A stretch of DNA of 5,861 nt from contig JAFAFD010000151.1 of the NCBI GenBank assembly GCA_023423675.1, forward strand, positions 1 through 5,861, read 5' to 3'. Under the pieces are notes generated by a model. The model ran no database searches and was not told where the DNA came from. It was given only the letters and a program-made list of their open reading frames with translations. Below, piece by piece: positions 1 through 5,845 of the stretch (position 1 is its first letter; the number at the start of each line of letters is the position of its first letter). The DNA comes from Pseudomonadota bacterium (GTDB lineage: Bacteria; Pseudomonadota; Gammaproteobacteria; Xanthomonadales; Xanthomonadaceae). Made by a program: the position numbers and the translations under genes.

Positions 1-10
1 CCCCCCCCCC
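1..10. repeat. Homopolymer C tract at the window edge
   Basis: At least ten consecutive C residues start the window, so the true length is unknown. On the minus strand this is a G tract about 52 nt downstream of the stop codon of the membrane-protein gene. Whether it lies in a coding region of the next gene cannot be seen. Tracts of this length are prone to slippage and to sequencing error. Confidence 0.6.
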
Positions 11-21
11 TGCCGCGCTGG

Positions 22-72
22 GCTCGACTCTACATGAGCAAGGCAGTCGAGCAAGCTCGACGCTACATGCGC
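22..72 (-). repeat. Two GTAG-headed REP/SMAG-like repeat units
   Basis: Read on the minus strand, two 18-nt segments (72 to 55 and 39 to 22) match at 16 of 18 positions with a 33-nt period. Each contains CATGTAG followed by a GTCGAGC half-stem. The first unit closes into a compact palindrome at 61-46 (GTCGAGC, two bases, GCTCGAC). The half-stem of the second unit (29-22) can instead pair over 8 bp with 52-45, so two mutually exclusive hairpins are possible. A 5' GTAG followed by a short GC-rich stem-loop is the hallmark of the REP-like SMAG elements of Stenotrophomonas maltophilia, which are thought to be mobilised by RAYT transposases. The second unit looks incomplete on its far side, where it runs into a G-rich sequence. 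The repeats could also act as the 3' end signal of the adjoining gene. The assignment rests on the motif, not on a database match. Confidence 0.6.
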
Positions 73-707
73 GAGCTCTCCAGCTGGGTGGTCAGCAGTC
101 GGGTCAGGTTCCGGCGTGCGAAATACCCCTGCAGCTGCGCGGCCTTGATGGTCCGCGCTTTCAGCTTCGGCGCGCCATCGTCGCCATACTCAATTCGATA
201 GCAGCGCGAGGCGCCGCAGAGCTCGGCCTGGCTGGCGGTGACGATCACCACGGTGATTTCCAGGCTGATGAAGGCGTTACCGGTCTTGATGTCCGGATTC
301 TCGGTGCCGGCGCGATCGATGAGGGTGCGGAATCTGCCCAGGTCGCGTTCGCCGCCGCTGCTGAGCGGGCCGACATTGGTGGCGCGGCGGATGTCCTCGT
401 CCTCGCTGGGCGTGCCCTTGCTCCAATGCTCGGTGCGCTCGGGAATGACCGCCCGCACAACCTTGCCGTCGGGTTCGATCAGGTCGATCACCACGTCCAG
501 CAGGTACACCGGCTCAAGGCCGAGGTTGGTCACGAAACAGTGCGCATCCAGATGCCGGCCGGCGCCGGAAGTGATGAGAATCGACGGGCGCTGCTGGCGG
601 CGATAGCTGCGCAGGAAGAAGTTGAGGTAGACGACCCAGATCAGGGCGGTCACGCAGGTCATCACTGCGGTCAGCAGCGGCGCGAAATGAAGCAGGTTCT
701 GCAGCAT
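63..707 (-). CDS. Unrecognised protein with one N-terminal membrane helix
   Basis: This encodes a 214-residue protein that I do not recognise. Residues about 9-32 form one strongly hydrophobic helix, followed at once by a basic stretch (R33 to R40). By the positive-inside rule this places the C-terminal 175 residues in the cytoplasm. The soluble part alternates hydrophobic and polar residues (FVTNLGLEPVYLLDVVIDL, then ISLEITVVIVTAS), suggesting a beta-rich fold. It ends in a basic, amphipathic segment (residues 182-206). C164 and C169 are close together, but there is no clear metal site. The start is fixed by an in-frame TGA only 15 nt upstream (722-720). Shine-Dalgarno support is poor, since GAGG directly abuts the ATG. 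The stop TAG lies inside the GTAG head of a REP-like repeat, so the C-terminus may have been set by that insertion. It could be co-transcribed with the peptidase gene 149 bp upstream. It is probably a real gene of unknown function. Confidence 0.7.
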   Translation of the reverse strand: MLQNLLHFAPLLTAVMTCVTALIWVVYLNFFLRSYRRQQRPSILITSGAGRHLDAHCFVTNLGLEPVYLLDVVIDLIEPDGKVVRAVIPERTEHWSKGTPSEDEDIRRATNVGPLSSGGERDLGRFRTLIDRAGTENPDIKTGNAFISLEITVVIVTASQAELCGASRCYRIEYGDDGAPKLKARTIKAAQLQGYFARRNLTRLLTTQLESSRM

Positions 708-720
708 CCTCGGTGCAACT

Positions 721-742
721 CATGGGCGCGGGGTGGCCCATG
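721..742. other. Hairpin in the leader of the membrane-protein gene
   Basis: A perfect 7-bp inverted repeat (CATGGGC at 721-727, GCCCATG at 736-742) encloses an 8-nt loop. It ends 13 nt upstream of the start codon of the minus-strand membrane-protein gene and would be in its mRNA leader. No T-run follows, so it is not a classical terminator. Its role is unknown. Confidence 0.35.
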
Positions 743-832
743 GTCGCGGTTGCGGTGCTTGTGGGTTGTGAAGTGGTCGGCGTCCAAGAGTCGCGCGGGC
801 ATCAACGCACGGGGTGGATGGCCGCGGCACGC

Positions 833-851
833 CGCCGGGCATGGCCCGGCG
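833..851 (-). terminator. GC-rich hairpin just after the peptidase stop codon
   Basis: A perfect 8-bp stem (833-840 with 844-851) with a 3-nt ATG loop begins 5 nt past the TGA of the minus-strand peptidase gene. The position suits a transcription end or mRNA-stabilising structure. No T-tract follows on the minus strand, so intrinsic termination is uncertain and read-through into the membrane-protein gene is possible. Confidence 0.4.
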
Positions 852-856
852 CTGCC

Positions 857-1774
857 TCACTGCGCCAGCGCGTAATCCAGGCCCGCGCACACCGCCGCCA
901 CCTGGGCGTCGTTGCATTGCTGCGGGTTGGTACGCGGGCTGTCCGGGTAGACCTCGGTGGTGGTGGCATAGCGCGCGTCGGTGAAACCGGCGCATGCACC
1001 GATCGAACGCGACTCGCCCCAGACCACGCCCGGCGACTGCAGCGGCAGGCCCACCAGGTTGCCCTCGGCGTCGGCCGGGGCGATGTGGGTGATCGGCGCA
1101 ACGGCCTCGATCAGCGCCTTCTGGAAGCCGTGCTGCGGATCTTCGCTGTTGCCGATCACGTAGAAGCCATCGGGGATGGTGTCACGCTCGAACGGCTTGC
1201 CGTCGCGGGCACAGCGCGCCGGGTCGAACTCGTGCAGATCGCTGTCAGTGGTCTCGTGCAGGTCCAGGTGCACGCGGATGTCGGCCTTGCGCTCGGCCAC
1301 CCAGCGCATCAGCGAGGCGGCCTCCTCGATCAGGCCGCCGTCACGGAAGCTGCGGTTCGGGTCGATCGCATCCGGGTTCCAGCGCTGGATGCGCTCGTAG
1401 CCCCAGGGACTGACGCACGGCGCCACGATCAGGTTCATCCGGCCCAGGTAGCGCTCGGCCCGTTCTTCGAGGAACTGCAGGGCGCCATGCACGCCGCTGG
1501 TCTCATACCCATGCACGCCGCCGGTGACCAGGGCGGTCGGCAGCGCCGGGTTCCAGTCGTGGTTGACCACGGCAAACAGCGGGTAGTGGTCCGGGGCATA
1601 GTCGAGCTGGCCGTACTGGATCACGTCGAAACCGTCGTCCAGGCGCTCCAGGGCGGCCACCACATCATCGTGGTAGCTGCGCTGGCGCTGCTGGGCGGCC
1701 CGCCACTGTGCGCGTTCAGCATCGCCCCAGGGCTGGCCGGGGGTACCGATGGGATAGAACGGCGCGAGGGTCAT
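857..1774 (-). CDS. M14-family zinc metallocarboxypeptidase (cytoplasmic)
   Basis: This 305-residue protein has the full M14 peptidase set. The zinc motif HGYE (H88, E91) lies in GGVHGYETSGVHG, and the third ligand is H173 in HLDLHET. The substrate-carboxylate residues N140-R141 are in DPNRSF, and the catalytic glutamate is E274 in TTTEVYP near the C-terminus. It should hydrolyse a C-terminal peptide or amide bond of a small substrate. The substrate cannot be read from the sequence; relatives include carboxypeptidases, murein-peptide amidases of the MpaA type and deacylases of the AstE/aspartoacylase type. There is no signal peptide or membrane helix, so a cytoplasmic location is expected. 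The start is supported by GGAG at 1785-1782, seven nt before ATG. The gene is divergent from the motor operon, and a functional link is unproven. No key residue is missing and the length is normal for a single-domain member. Confidence 0.88.
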   Translation of the reverse strand: MTLAPFYPIGTPGQPWGDAERAQWRAAQQRQRSYHDDVVAALERLDDGFDVIQYGQLDYAPDHYPLFAVVNHDWNPALPTALVTGGVHGYETSGVHGALQFLEERAERYLGRMNLIVAPCVSPWGYERIQRWNPDAIDPNRSFRDGGLIEEAASLMRWVAERKADIRVHLDLHETTDSDLHEFDPARCARDGKPFERDTIPDGFYVIGNSEDPQHGFQKALIEAVAPITHIAPADAEGNLVGLPLQSPGVVWGESRSIGACAGFTDARYATTTEVYPDSPRTNPQQCNDAQVAAVCAGLDYALAQ

Positions 1775-1816
1775 GCAGGAGCTCCAGAAGGTCCAGTTGC
1801 GTTAGTGCAGCCGACC

Positions 1817-1822
1817 ATTCTA
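1817..1822 (-). promoter_or_regulatory. Candidate -10 element for the peptidase gene
   Basis: On the minus strand TAGAAT (1822 to 1817) matches the sigma-70 -10 consensus at five of six positions and would give a leader of roughly 35 nt. No convincing -35 hexamer is visible at the expected spacing. It is a weak, position-based call. Confidence 0.35.
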
Positions 1823-1911
1823 AGCCGTCTACCCGCCGCGGCCGAGACCCTCCCCTGCCATGCCCGCCATCGGCCGCCCGCCCCCTTCATCCAGAGGCGG
1901 TCATCTGGTTG

Positions 1912-1917
1912 TAAAAT
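1912..1917 (+). promoter_or_regulatory. Candidate -10 element for the DUF3348-DUF802-OmpA-DUF2894 operon
   Basis: TAAAAT differs from the -10 consensus at one position and sits in a short AT-rich island within very GC-rich DNA. Transcription would start near 1924, giving a leader of about 20 nt to the ATG at 1945. That is consistent with this ATG rather than the upstream TTG at 1927. The -35 region is poor (TTCATC at 1886-1891 is too far away at 20 nt). The rest of the 170-bp divergent gap shows no clear operator palindrome. Confidence 0.4.
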
Positions 1918-1944
1918 CAACGGTTTTTGGCCCCTGGCTACTTG

Positions 1945-2598
1945 ATGGCGAACGCCGCGCAGCCGGTCCTGGGTGGACCGGAGTTCCTCCGCCTGCTTGC
2001 CCGTCTCAGCGACGGTGCGATGCCGGCCAGCAGTCCCGCCCTGACCGATCGCCTCGGCCAGTGGGTGGACTGGAGCCGTGCCGTGGCCCTGTCCGGGGCG
2101 CTGGACGGCCGCCTGCCCGAACCGGGCGAGGCCGCCGAAACGGTGGAGGACCTGCTGGCCGACTGCGCCCAGGCCGAGTCCAGCCTGCTGGCCTCGATCC
2201 GCGAGGATGCCGAGGCCGAGCGTCTGCTGGACCTGGCCGAGGCTGCCGCGCAGGCCAACTTCGCCTCGCTGCGCCAGCGTTACCGCGTGCTGCAGCAGGC
2301 CATCCAGACCGCCACCGGACGCCTGCGCGGGCGCCTGCGCGACCAGCTGGTGCAGGTCTCGCCGGAGCTGGCGCGGCTGGCCGAGGTCGACGCGGTGATG
2401 GAACAGACCCTGACCCCGCGCGAGCACAGCCTGCTGGCCACCGCGCCGACGGTGCTGGCCGCCCGTTTCGAACGCGTGCACGGCCAGCCCGGCTGGCGCG
2501 CGTCCTTCCGCACTGACATGCGCAGCCTGCTGCTGGCCGAGCTTGAACTGCGCTTCCACCCGATCCATGGGCTGCTTGCAGCCCTGCGCTCCCACTGA
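1945..2598 (+). CDS. DUF3348 family protein, first gene of motor operon
   Basis: This is a 217-residue, almost entirely helical protein with no signal peptide or membrane helix, so it is expected to be cytoplasmic. It matches my memory of the DUF3348 family. The N-terminal block GPEFLRLLARLSD (11-23) leads into TDRLGQWVDWSRAVALS (34-50). The middle is coiled-coil-prone and charged (about 63-150). The C-terminal block has FRTDMRSLLLAEL followed by RFHPIHGLLAAL (188-214). Function is unknown. It precedes the MotA/ExbB-like gene by 10 bp, so a role as cytoplasmic partner, regulator or effector of that motor is my inference. The ATG at 1945 is preferred because the family block starts soon after it and a candidate promoter lies at 1912-1917. 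In-frame TTG codons at 1927 and 1942 are alternatives, and an in-frame stop at 1912 limits extension. No clear Shine-Dalgarno is present, so translation from a short leader is likely. Confidence 0.85.
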   Translation: MANAAQPVLGGPEFLRLLARLSDGAMPASSPALTDRLGQWVDWSRAVALSGALDGRLPEPGEAAETVEDLLADCAQAESSLLASIREDAEAERLLDLAEAAAQANFASLRQRYRVLQQAIQTATGRLRGRLRDQLVQVSPELARLAEVDAVMEQTLTPREHSLLATAPTVLAARFERVHGQPGWRASFRTDMRSLLLAELELRFHPIHGLLAALRSH

Positions 2599-2608
2599 CC
2601 GGAACACC

Positions 2609-4840
2609 ATGTCCAGAACTGCATTCCATGTCGTTGTTTTCCTTGTCGGCCTGCTGGCCGTGTGCTGGATCGGCATCGGCTACGTGGCGGTGCACCCGCT
2701 GGGCGCGGCGGTGGCGGCGATCATCGCGGCCTGCTACATCGCCGGCGGCGTGGAGCTGTACCGCTATCGCCAGGCCAGCAACGGGCTGCGTACCGCACTG
2801 AACGACCTGGGCGCGGCCAAGGACGCTCTGGCGCCGTGGCTGGAGCGCGTGCCGGTGGGCCTGCGCAACGCCGTGCGCCTGCGCGTGGAAGGTGAACGCA
2901 TCGCCCTGCCCGGCCCGGTGCTGACCCCCTACCTGGTCGGCCTGCTGGTGCTGCTGGGCATGCTCGGCACCCTGCTGGGCATGATGGATACGCTGCGCGG
3001 CACCGGCCTTGCGCTGCAGAGCGCCACCGACATGGCCGCCATCCGCGGCTCGCTGGCCTCGCCGGTGCAGGGTCTGGCCGTGGCCTTCGGCACCTCGATT
3101 GCCGGTGTCGCCAGCTCGGCGATGCTCGGCCTGCTGTCCGCGCTGCTGCGCCGCGACCGCCTGCAGGTCGTGCAGCAGCTGGACCGCGCCATCGCCGGCG
3201 AGCTGCACCCGTATTCGCAGGCCTGGCAGCGCGGCGAGTCGCTGCGCCTGCTGCAGGCGCAGTCGGCCGCCCTGCCCGCACTGGTGGACCGCCTGCAGGC
3301 GATGACCAGCGCCTTTGAACAACACAGCACGGCCGCCAACGAGCGCCTGCTGACCGGCCAGTCCGACTTCCTCACCCACAGCCAGGCACTGCAGGAACGA
3401 CTGGCGGTTTCGCTGCAGCAGTCACTGCGCGAAGGCGCCGAGGCCAGTGCCGCCGCCATTGCCGGCGCGCTGCAGCCGATGGCTGAAACCACGCTGGCAG
3501 GACTGGCCAACCATGGCCAGGCCCTGCATGCGCGCGTCGAAAGCGCTGTGCAGCAGCAGCTGGCCGGCCTCAGCGAAGGCTTCGAGCGCAGCCGCGTGGC
3601 CACCGAAGCGAGCTGGGCCAGGATCATCGCCGAGCAGACCCAGGCCCAGCAGGCACTGGTGGCCGATCTGCGCCAGCACTTGCAGGCCTTCAGTGACGGC
3701 CAGGGCGCGCAGGCCGAGACCGTGCTCGCACGCATCGGCGAGCGCCTGCAGGCCGACGCCGCCGGCAACACCGAGGCGTGGCGTGCTGCCGCAGAGCAGC
3801 AGCAGGCCGTGAACGCCGCACTGGTGGAGCGCCAGCAGCAGGCACTGCAGTTGGTAGGCGCACAGCTGGACACGCAGGCACAGGCGCTGCTGCAGGCATT
3901 GGACGAGCGCCATGCCGCGGGCCAGTCGCTGCTGCAGGATCACGAGGCGCAGCGTTCTCAGGACTGGCAGGCCGCACAGGCCGCCGCCGCCAGCGCGCAT
4001 GCCGAACTGCAGGCGGGCCTGGATGCACGCGAGCAGCAGCGCCAGGCGCGCTGGGATGCGGTGGCCGCCGAGCTGCAGCAGGCGCACATTGCCCTGCAGA
4101 CCCAGTTGCAGGCCGGCGACGAACAGCGCCTGCAGCAGTGGAGCACGGCACTGGACGCCATCGCGCAGGGCCTGGCCGAGCGCCAGCAGCAGGTCTGCGA
4201 GACCCTGGCCAGCACCGCGCAGCAGATCGGCGAGAACGGCCGCGCGCAGGCCAGCGCTACCCTGGCCGAAGTCTCCACCCTGCTGCAGACCGCCGCCGAC
4301 GCCCCCAAGGCTGCGGCCGAGGTCATCAACGAACTGCGCAGCACCCTGTCCGAGAGCCTGGTGCGCGACAACAAGATGCTGGAAGAACGCGGCCACCTGC
4401 TGGCCACCGTGCAGACCCTGCTGGAAGCGATCAACCACGCTTCGCACGAACAGCGCACCGCGGTTGACGCCCTGGTGGGCGGCTCGGCCGAGCTGCTGGA
4501 ACGCGTCGGCAGCCGCTTCACCGACCACATCGCCGCCGAGACCGGCAAGCTGGATGGCATTGCCGAGCACCTCAGCGGCAGCGCGGCGGAGGTCGGCCAG
4601 CTGGCCGGCACCTTCGGCGCCGCCGTCGAGCAGTTCGGCGCGGCCTCCACCGAACTGTCCGGCCGCCTGGAACAGATCGGCGGCGCGCTGGACGCTTCGC
4701 TGGCGCGCAGCGATGAGCAGTTGGCCTACTACGTGGCGCAGGCGCGTGAGGTGGTCGACCTCAGCCTGCTGTCGCAGAAGCAGGTGATGGAAGAGCTGCA
4801 GCAACTGGCCACCCGCCGCGGCAAGGCCGGCAACGCATGA
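2609..4840 (+). CDS. DUF802 family, MotA/ExbB/ZorA-like motor subunit with long helical tail
   Basis: This 743-residue protein starts with four hydrophobic segments at about 6-27, 31-50, 106-127 and 153-180. The last two carry GLLVLLGMLGTLLGMM and LAVAFGTSIAGVASSAMLGL. These resemble the pore-lining helices of MotA/TolQ/ExbB proteins, the channel halves of ion-driven motors. Residues 181-743 form a long, Ala/Gln/Leu/Glu-rich, nearly proline-free tail expected to be helical and cytoplasmic. Inside it lies a 29-residue repeat with [ED]-x-Q-R-x(3)-W at W453, W482 and W511, the kind of repeat named DUF802. A less repetitive end (SDEQLAYYVAQAREVVDLSL, 701-720) may be the tip that contacts a partner. 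The architecture is that of ZorA. The ATG at 2609 was chosen because it is 10 bp after the previous stop, has GGAA at 2601-2604 and starts just before the first membrane helix. An in-frame upstream ATG at 2543 would overlap the previous gene and put a polar leader before it. The function is undescribed to my knowledge. Confidence 0.85.
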   Translation: MSRTAFHVVVFLVGLLAVCWIGIGYVAVHPLGAAVAAIIAACYIAGGVELYRYRQASNGLRTALNDLGAAKDALAPWLERVPVGLRNAVRLRVEGERIALPGPVLTPYLVGLLVLLGMLGTLLGMMDTLRGTGLALQSATDMAAIRGSLASPVQGLAVAFGTSIAGVASSAMLGLLSALLRRDRLQVVQQLDRAIAGELHPYSQAWQRGESLRLLQAQSAALPALVDRLQAMTSAFEQHSTAANERLLTGQSDFLTHSQALQERLAVSLQQSLREGAEASAAAIAGALQPMAETTLAGLANHGQALHARVESAVQQQLAGLSEGFERSRVATEASWARIIAEQTQAQQALVADLRQHLQAFSDGQGAQAETVLARIGERLQADAAGNTEAWRAAAEQQQAVNAALVERQQQALQLVGAQLDTQAQALLQALDERHAAGQSLLQDHEAQRSQDWQAAQAAAASAHAELQAGLDAREQQRQARWDAVAAELQQAHIALQTQLQAGDEQRLQQWSTALDAIAQGLAERQQQVCETLASTAQQIGENGRAQASATLAEVSTLLQTAADAPKAAAEVINELRSTLSESLVRDNKMLEERGHLLATVQTLLEAINHASHEQRTAVDALVGGSAELLERVGSRFTDHIAAETGKLDGIAEHLSGSAAEVGQLAGTFGAAVEQFGAASTELSGRLEQIGGALDASLARSDEQLAYYVAQAREVVDLSLLSQKQVMEELQQLATRRGKAGNA

Positions 4841-5475
4841 GCGACGAACTGGAGGTCGACGGCGGCTCACACGCCCCGATCTGGGCGGCATTCGGCGACC
4901 TGATGTCGGTGCTGCTGGGCGCTTTCGTATTGATCCTGGTCGGCGTGGTCGCCGTGCAGCTGGAGCTGTCGCAGCGGCTGGACCAGGAAGTGAAGCAGCG
5001 CCAGGCCGAAGCCAAGCGACTGCAGACCCTGGAGCAAGCGCTGGCCGGTCCCCTGGCTGCTGGCCGCGTGACCCTGGTCGATGGCCGCATCGGCATCAGC
5101 GGCAGCGTGTTGTTCGCACTCAACTCGGACCAGCTGCAGCCGGAAGGCCAGGAGCTGCTGCGCAGCCTGGCAGCGCCGCTGGCGGCCTACCTGGGCTCGC
5201 GCGAAGAGATCCTGATGGTCAGCGGCTTCACCGATGACGCGCCGATCCGCGATGGCAACCGCCGCTTCGCCGACAACTGGGAGCTGTCCGCACAGCGTTC
5301 GCTGACGGTGACCCGCACGCTGATTGCCGATGGTGTTCCCGCCGATGCGGTGTTTGCTGCCGCGTTCGGCAGCGAGCAGCCGGTCAGTTCCAACGCCGAC
5401 GAAGCCGGCCGTGCGCGCAACCGCCGCGTGGAGATCGCACCGATTCCCAAGCCGAAGGCCGCTGATGGCAAGTAA
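4837..5475 (+). CDS. MotB/ZorB-like protein with one membrane helix and OmpA domain
   Basis: This 212-residue protein is the likely stator partner of the preceding subunit. A short acidic N-terminus leads into one membrane helix (about 16-42) beginning APIWAAFGDLMSVLLGAFVL. D21 sits where MotB has its proton-binding aspartate (the FADLM motif), and ZorB has an equivalent. A charged linker follows (about 43-85). The OmpA-like peptidoglycan-binding domain (about 86-201) has GFTDDAPI with D133, NWELSAQR with N147 and R154, and GRARNRRVEI (191-200). The longer insert between D133 and R154 is of MotB type rather than OmpA type. The protein should anchor the motor to the cell wall while D21 conducts ions at the interface with the partner channel. 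Its ATG overlaps the preceding stop in an ATGA, with AAGG at 4823-4826 upstream. The membrane aspartate and the domain argue against an outer-membrane OmpA porin; there is no beta-barrel or signal peptide. Confidence 0.9.
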   Translation: MSDELEVDGGSHAPIWAAFGDLMSVLLGAFVLILVGVVAVQLELSQRLDQEVKQRQAEAKRLQTLEQALAGPLAAGRVTLVDGRIGISGSVLFALNSDQLQPEGQELLRSLAAPLAAYLGSREEILMVSGFTDDAPIRDGNRRFADNWELSAQRSLTVTRTLIADGVPADAVFAAAFGSEQPVSSNADEAGRARNRRVEIAPIPKPKAADGK

Positions 5476-5845
5476 GCCGCAGCCGCCACGGGACGGCCTG
5501 CGCGCACTGGTGCGCGACCTGGATGCGGGCTCGCGCAGCCTGCCGCATTACCCGCAGCTGCCAATGCTGGACCAGGTGCGCCGCGAGTGGAGCGCGATGC
5601 GCAGTGAAGTGCAGGTGCGCCGCTCACTGCGCGCCGAGGCCCCGGCCGATGGCGGCCCGTTGAATTCCGCGGTGCTGGTGCAGCGCATGCTGGACACGAT
5701 GCAGGCCACCAGCCCTGGCTACCTGCGGCACTTCATCGATTACATCGATACGCTGTCCTGGCTGCAGGCGTTGCAGGATGGCGCGGCCAGCGCCGCGGAC
5801 ACCGCCAAGCCCAAGCGCACGCGCAAGCCCCGCACTGCGGGCTGA
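5465..5845 (+). CDS. DUF2894 family protein with basic tail
   Basis: This is a 126-residue, soluble, mostly helical protein. The block LNSAVLVQRMLDTMQATSPG (66-85), continuing as YLRHFIDYIDTLSWLQALQ (86-104), resembles what I recall of DUF2894, a family of unknown function. The C-terminus is a short basic tail (K115, K117, R118, R120, K121, R123) that could touch nucleic acid or the inner face of the membrane. The ATG at 5465 lies inside the 3' end of the OmpA-family gene (11-nt overlap) with GAAGG at 5454-5458, six nt upstream. An in-frame ATG at 5324 would add 47 residues of arginine- and serine-rich sequence that merely shadows the OmpA-domain codons, so it was rejected. As last gene of the operon it is probably a cytoplasmic accessory or effector of the motor, which is inference. 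No terminator is visible in the 16 nt that remain after the stop. Confidence 0.8.
   Translation: MASKPQPPRDGLRALVRDLDAGSRSLPHYPQLPMLDQVRREWSAMRSEVQVRRSLRAEAPADGGPLNSAVLVQRMLDTMQATSPGYLRHFIDYIDTLSWLQALQDGAASAADTAKPKRTRKPRTAG

Larger units (their letters stand above)
1945..5845 (+). other. Four-gene operon encoding a Zorya-like envelope motor
   Basis: Four same-strand genes are separated by +10, -4 and -11 bp, with no room for internal terminators. The order is soluble DUF3348, ZorA-like DUF802, ZorB-like OmpA-family and soluble DUF2894. The middle pair forms a plausible ion-driven motor: a multi-helix channel subunit with a tail of about 560 residues, plus a wall-anchoring subunit with the membrane aspartate. 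The flanking pair takes the place held in Zorya systems by ZorC, ZorD or ZorE, to which neither shows visible similarity (no helicase walker motifs, no HNH motif). The operon boundaries are inferred from spacing and from the divergent neighbour. Confidence 0.75.

Noticed and set aside
713..1945. 410-codon open frame on the plus strand opposite the M14 peptidase
   Set aside because: The opposite strand encodes a complete M14 catalytic set with a good Shine-Dalgarno. This frame lacks recognisable motifs and would run over the divergent promoter region.
1771..2676. 301-codon open frame on the minus strand spanning the divergent gap and the DUF3348 gene
   Set aside because: It covers the candidate promoters and opposes a recognised DUF3348 protein. 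Its composition is shadow-like.
2006..3379. 457-codon open frame on the minus strand opposite the DUF3348 and DUF802 genes
   Set aside because: Its translation is rich in Ala, Gly, Arg and Gln without domain-like blocks. It is the usual antisense shadow of GC-rich coding DNA, while the plus strand has recognisable families and membrane helices.
3422..4891. 489-codon open frame on the minus strand opposite the DUF802 tail
   Set aside because: It mirrors the repetitive Ala/Gln/Leu codons of the sense gene and runs across the junction with the OmpA-family gene. It has no plausible start signal or family.
5324..5464. N-terminal extension of the DUF2894 protein from the ATG at 5324
   Set aside because: The added residues are out-of-frame readings of conserved OmpA-domain codons. 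A well-placed Shine-Dalgarno precedes the ATG at 5465.
1945..5845. Calling the operon a canonical Zorya system
   Set aside because: No ZorC, ZorD helicase or ZorE HNH nuclease is visible. Only the motor pair shares the architecture, so the name would claim too much.
1945..5845. Calling the membrane pair the flagellar stator MotA/MotB or the ExbB/ExbD or TolQ/TolR transport motor
   Set aside because: The tail of about 560 residues is not found in these proteins, and no flagellar, TonB or Tol-Pal genes are adjacent. ExbD and TolR also lack an OmpA-type domain.
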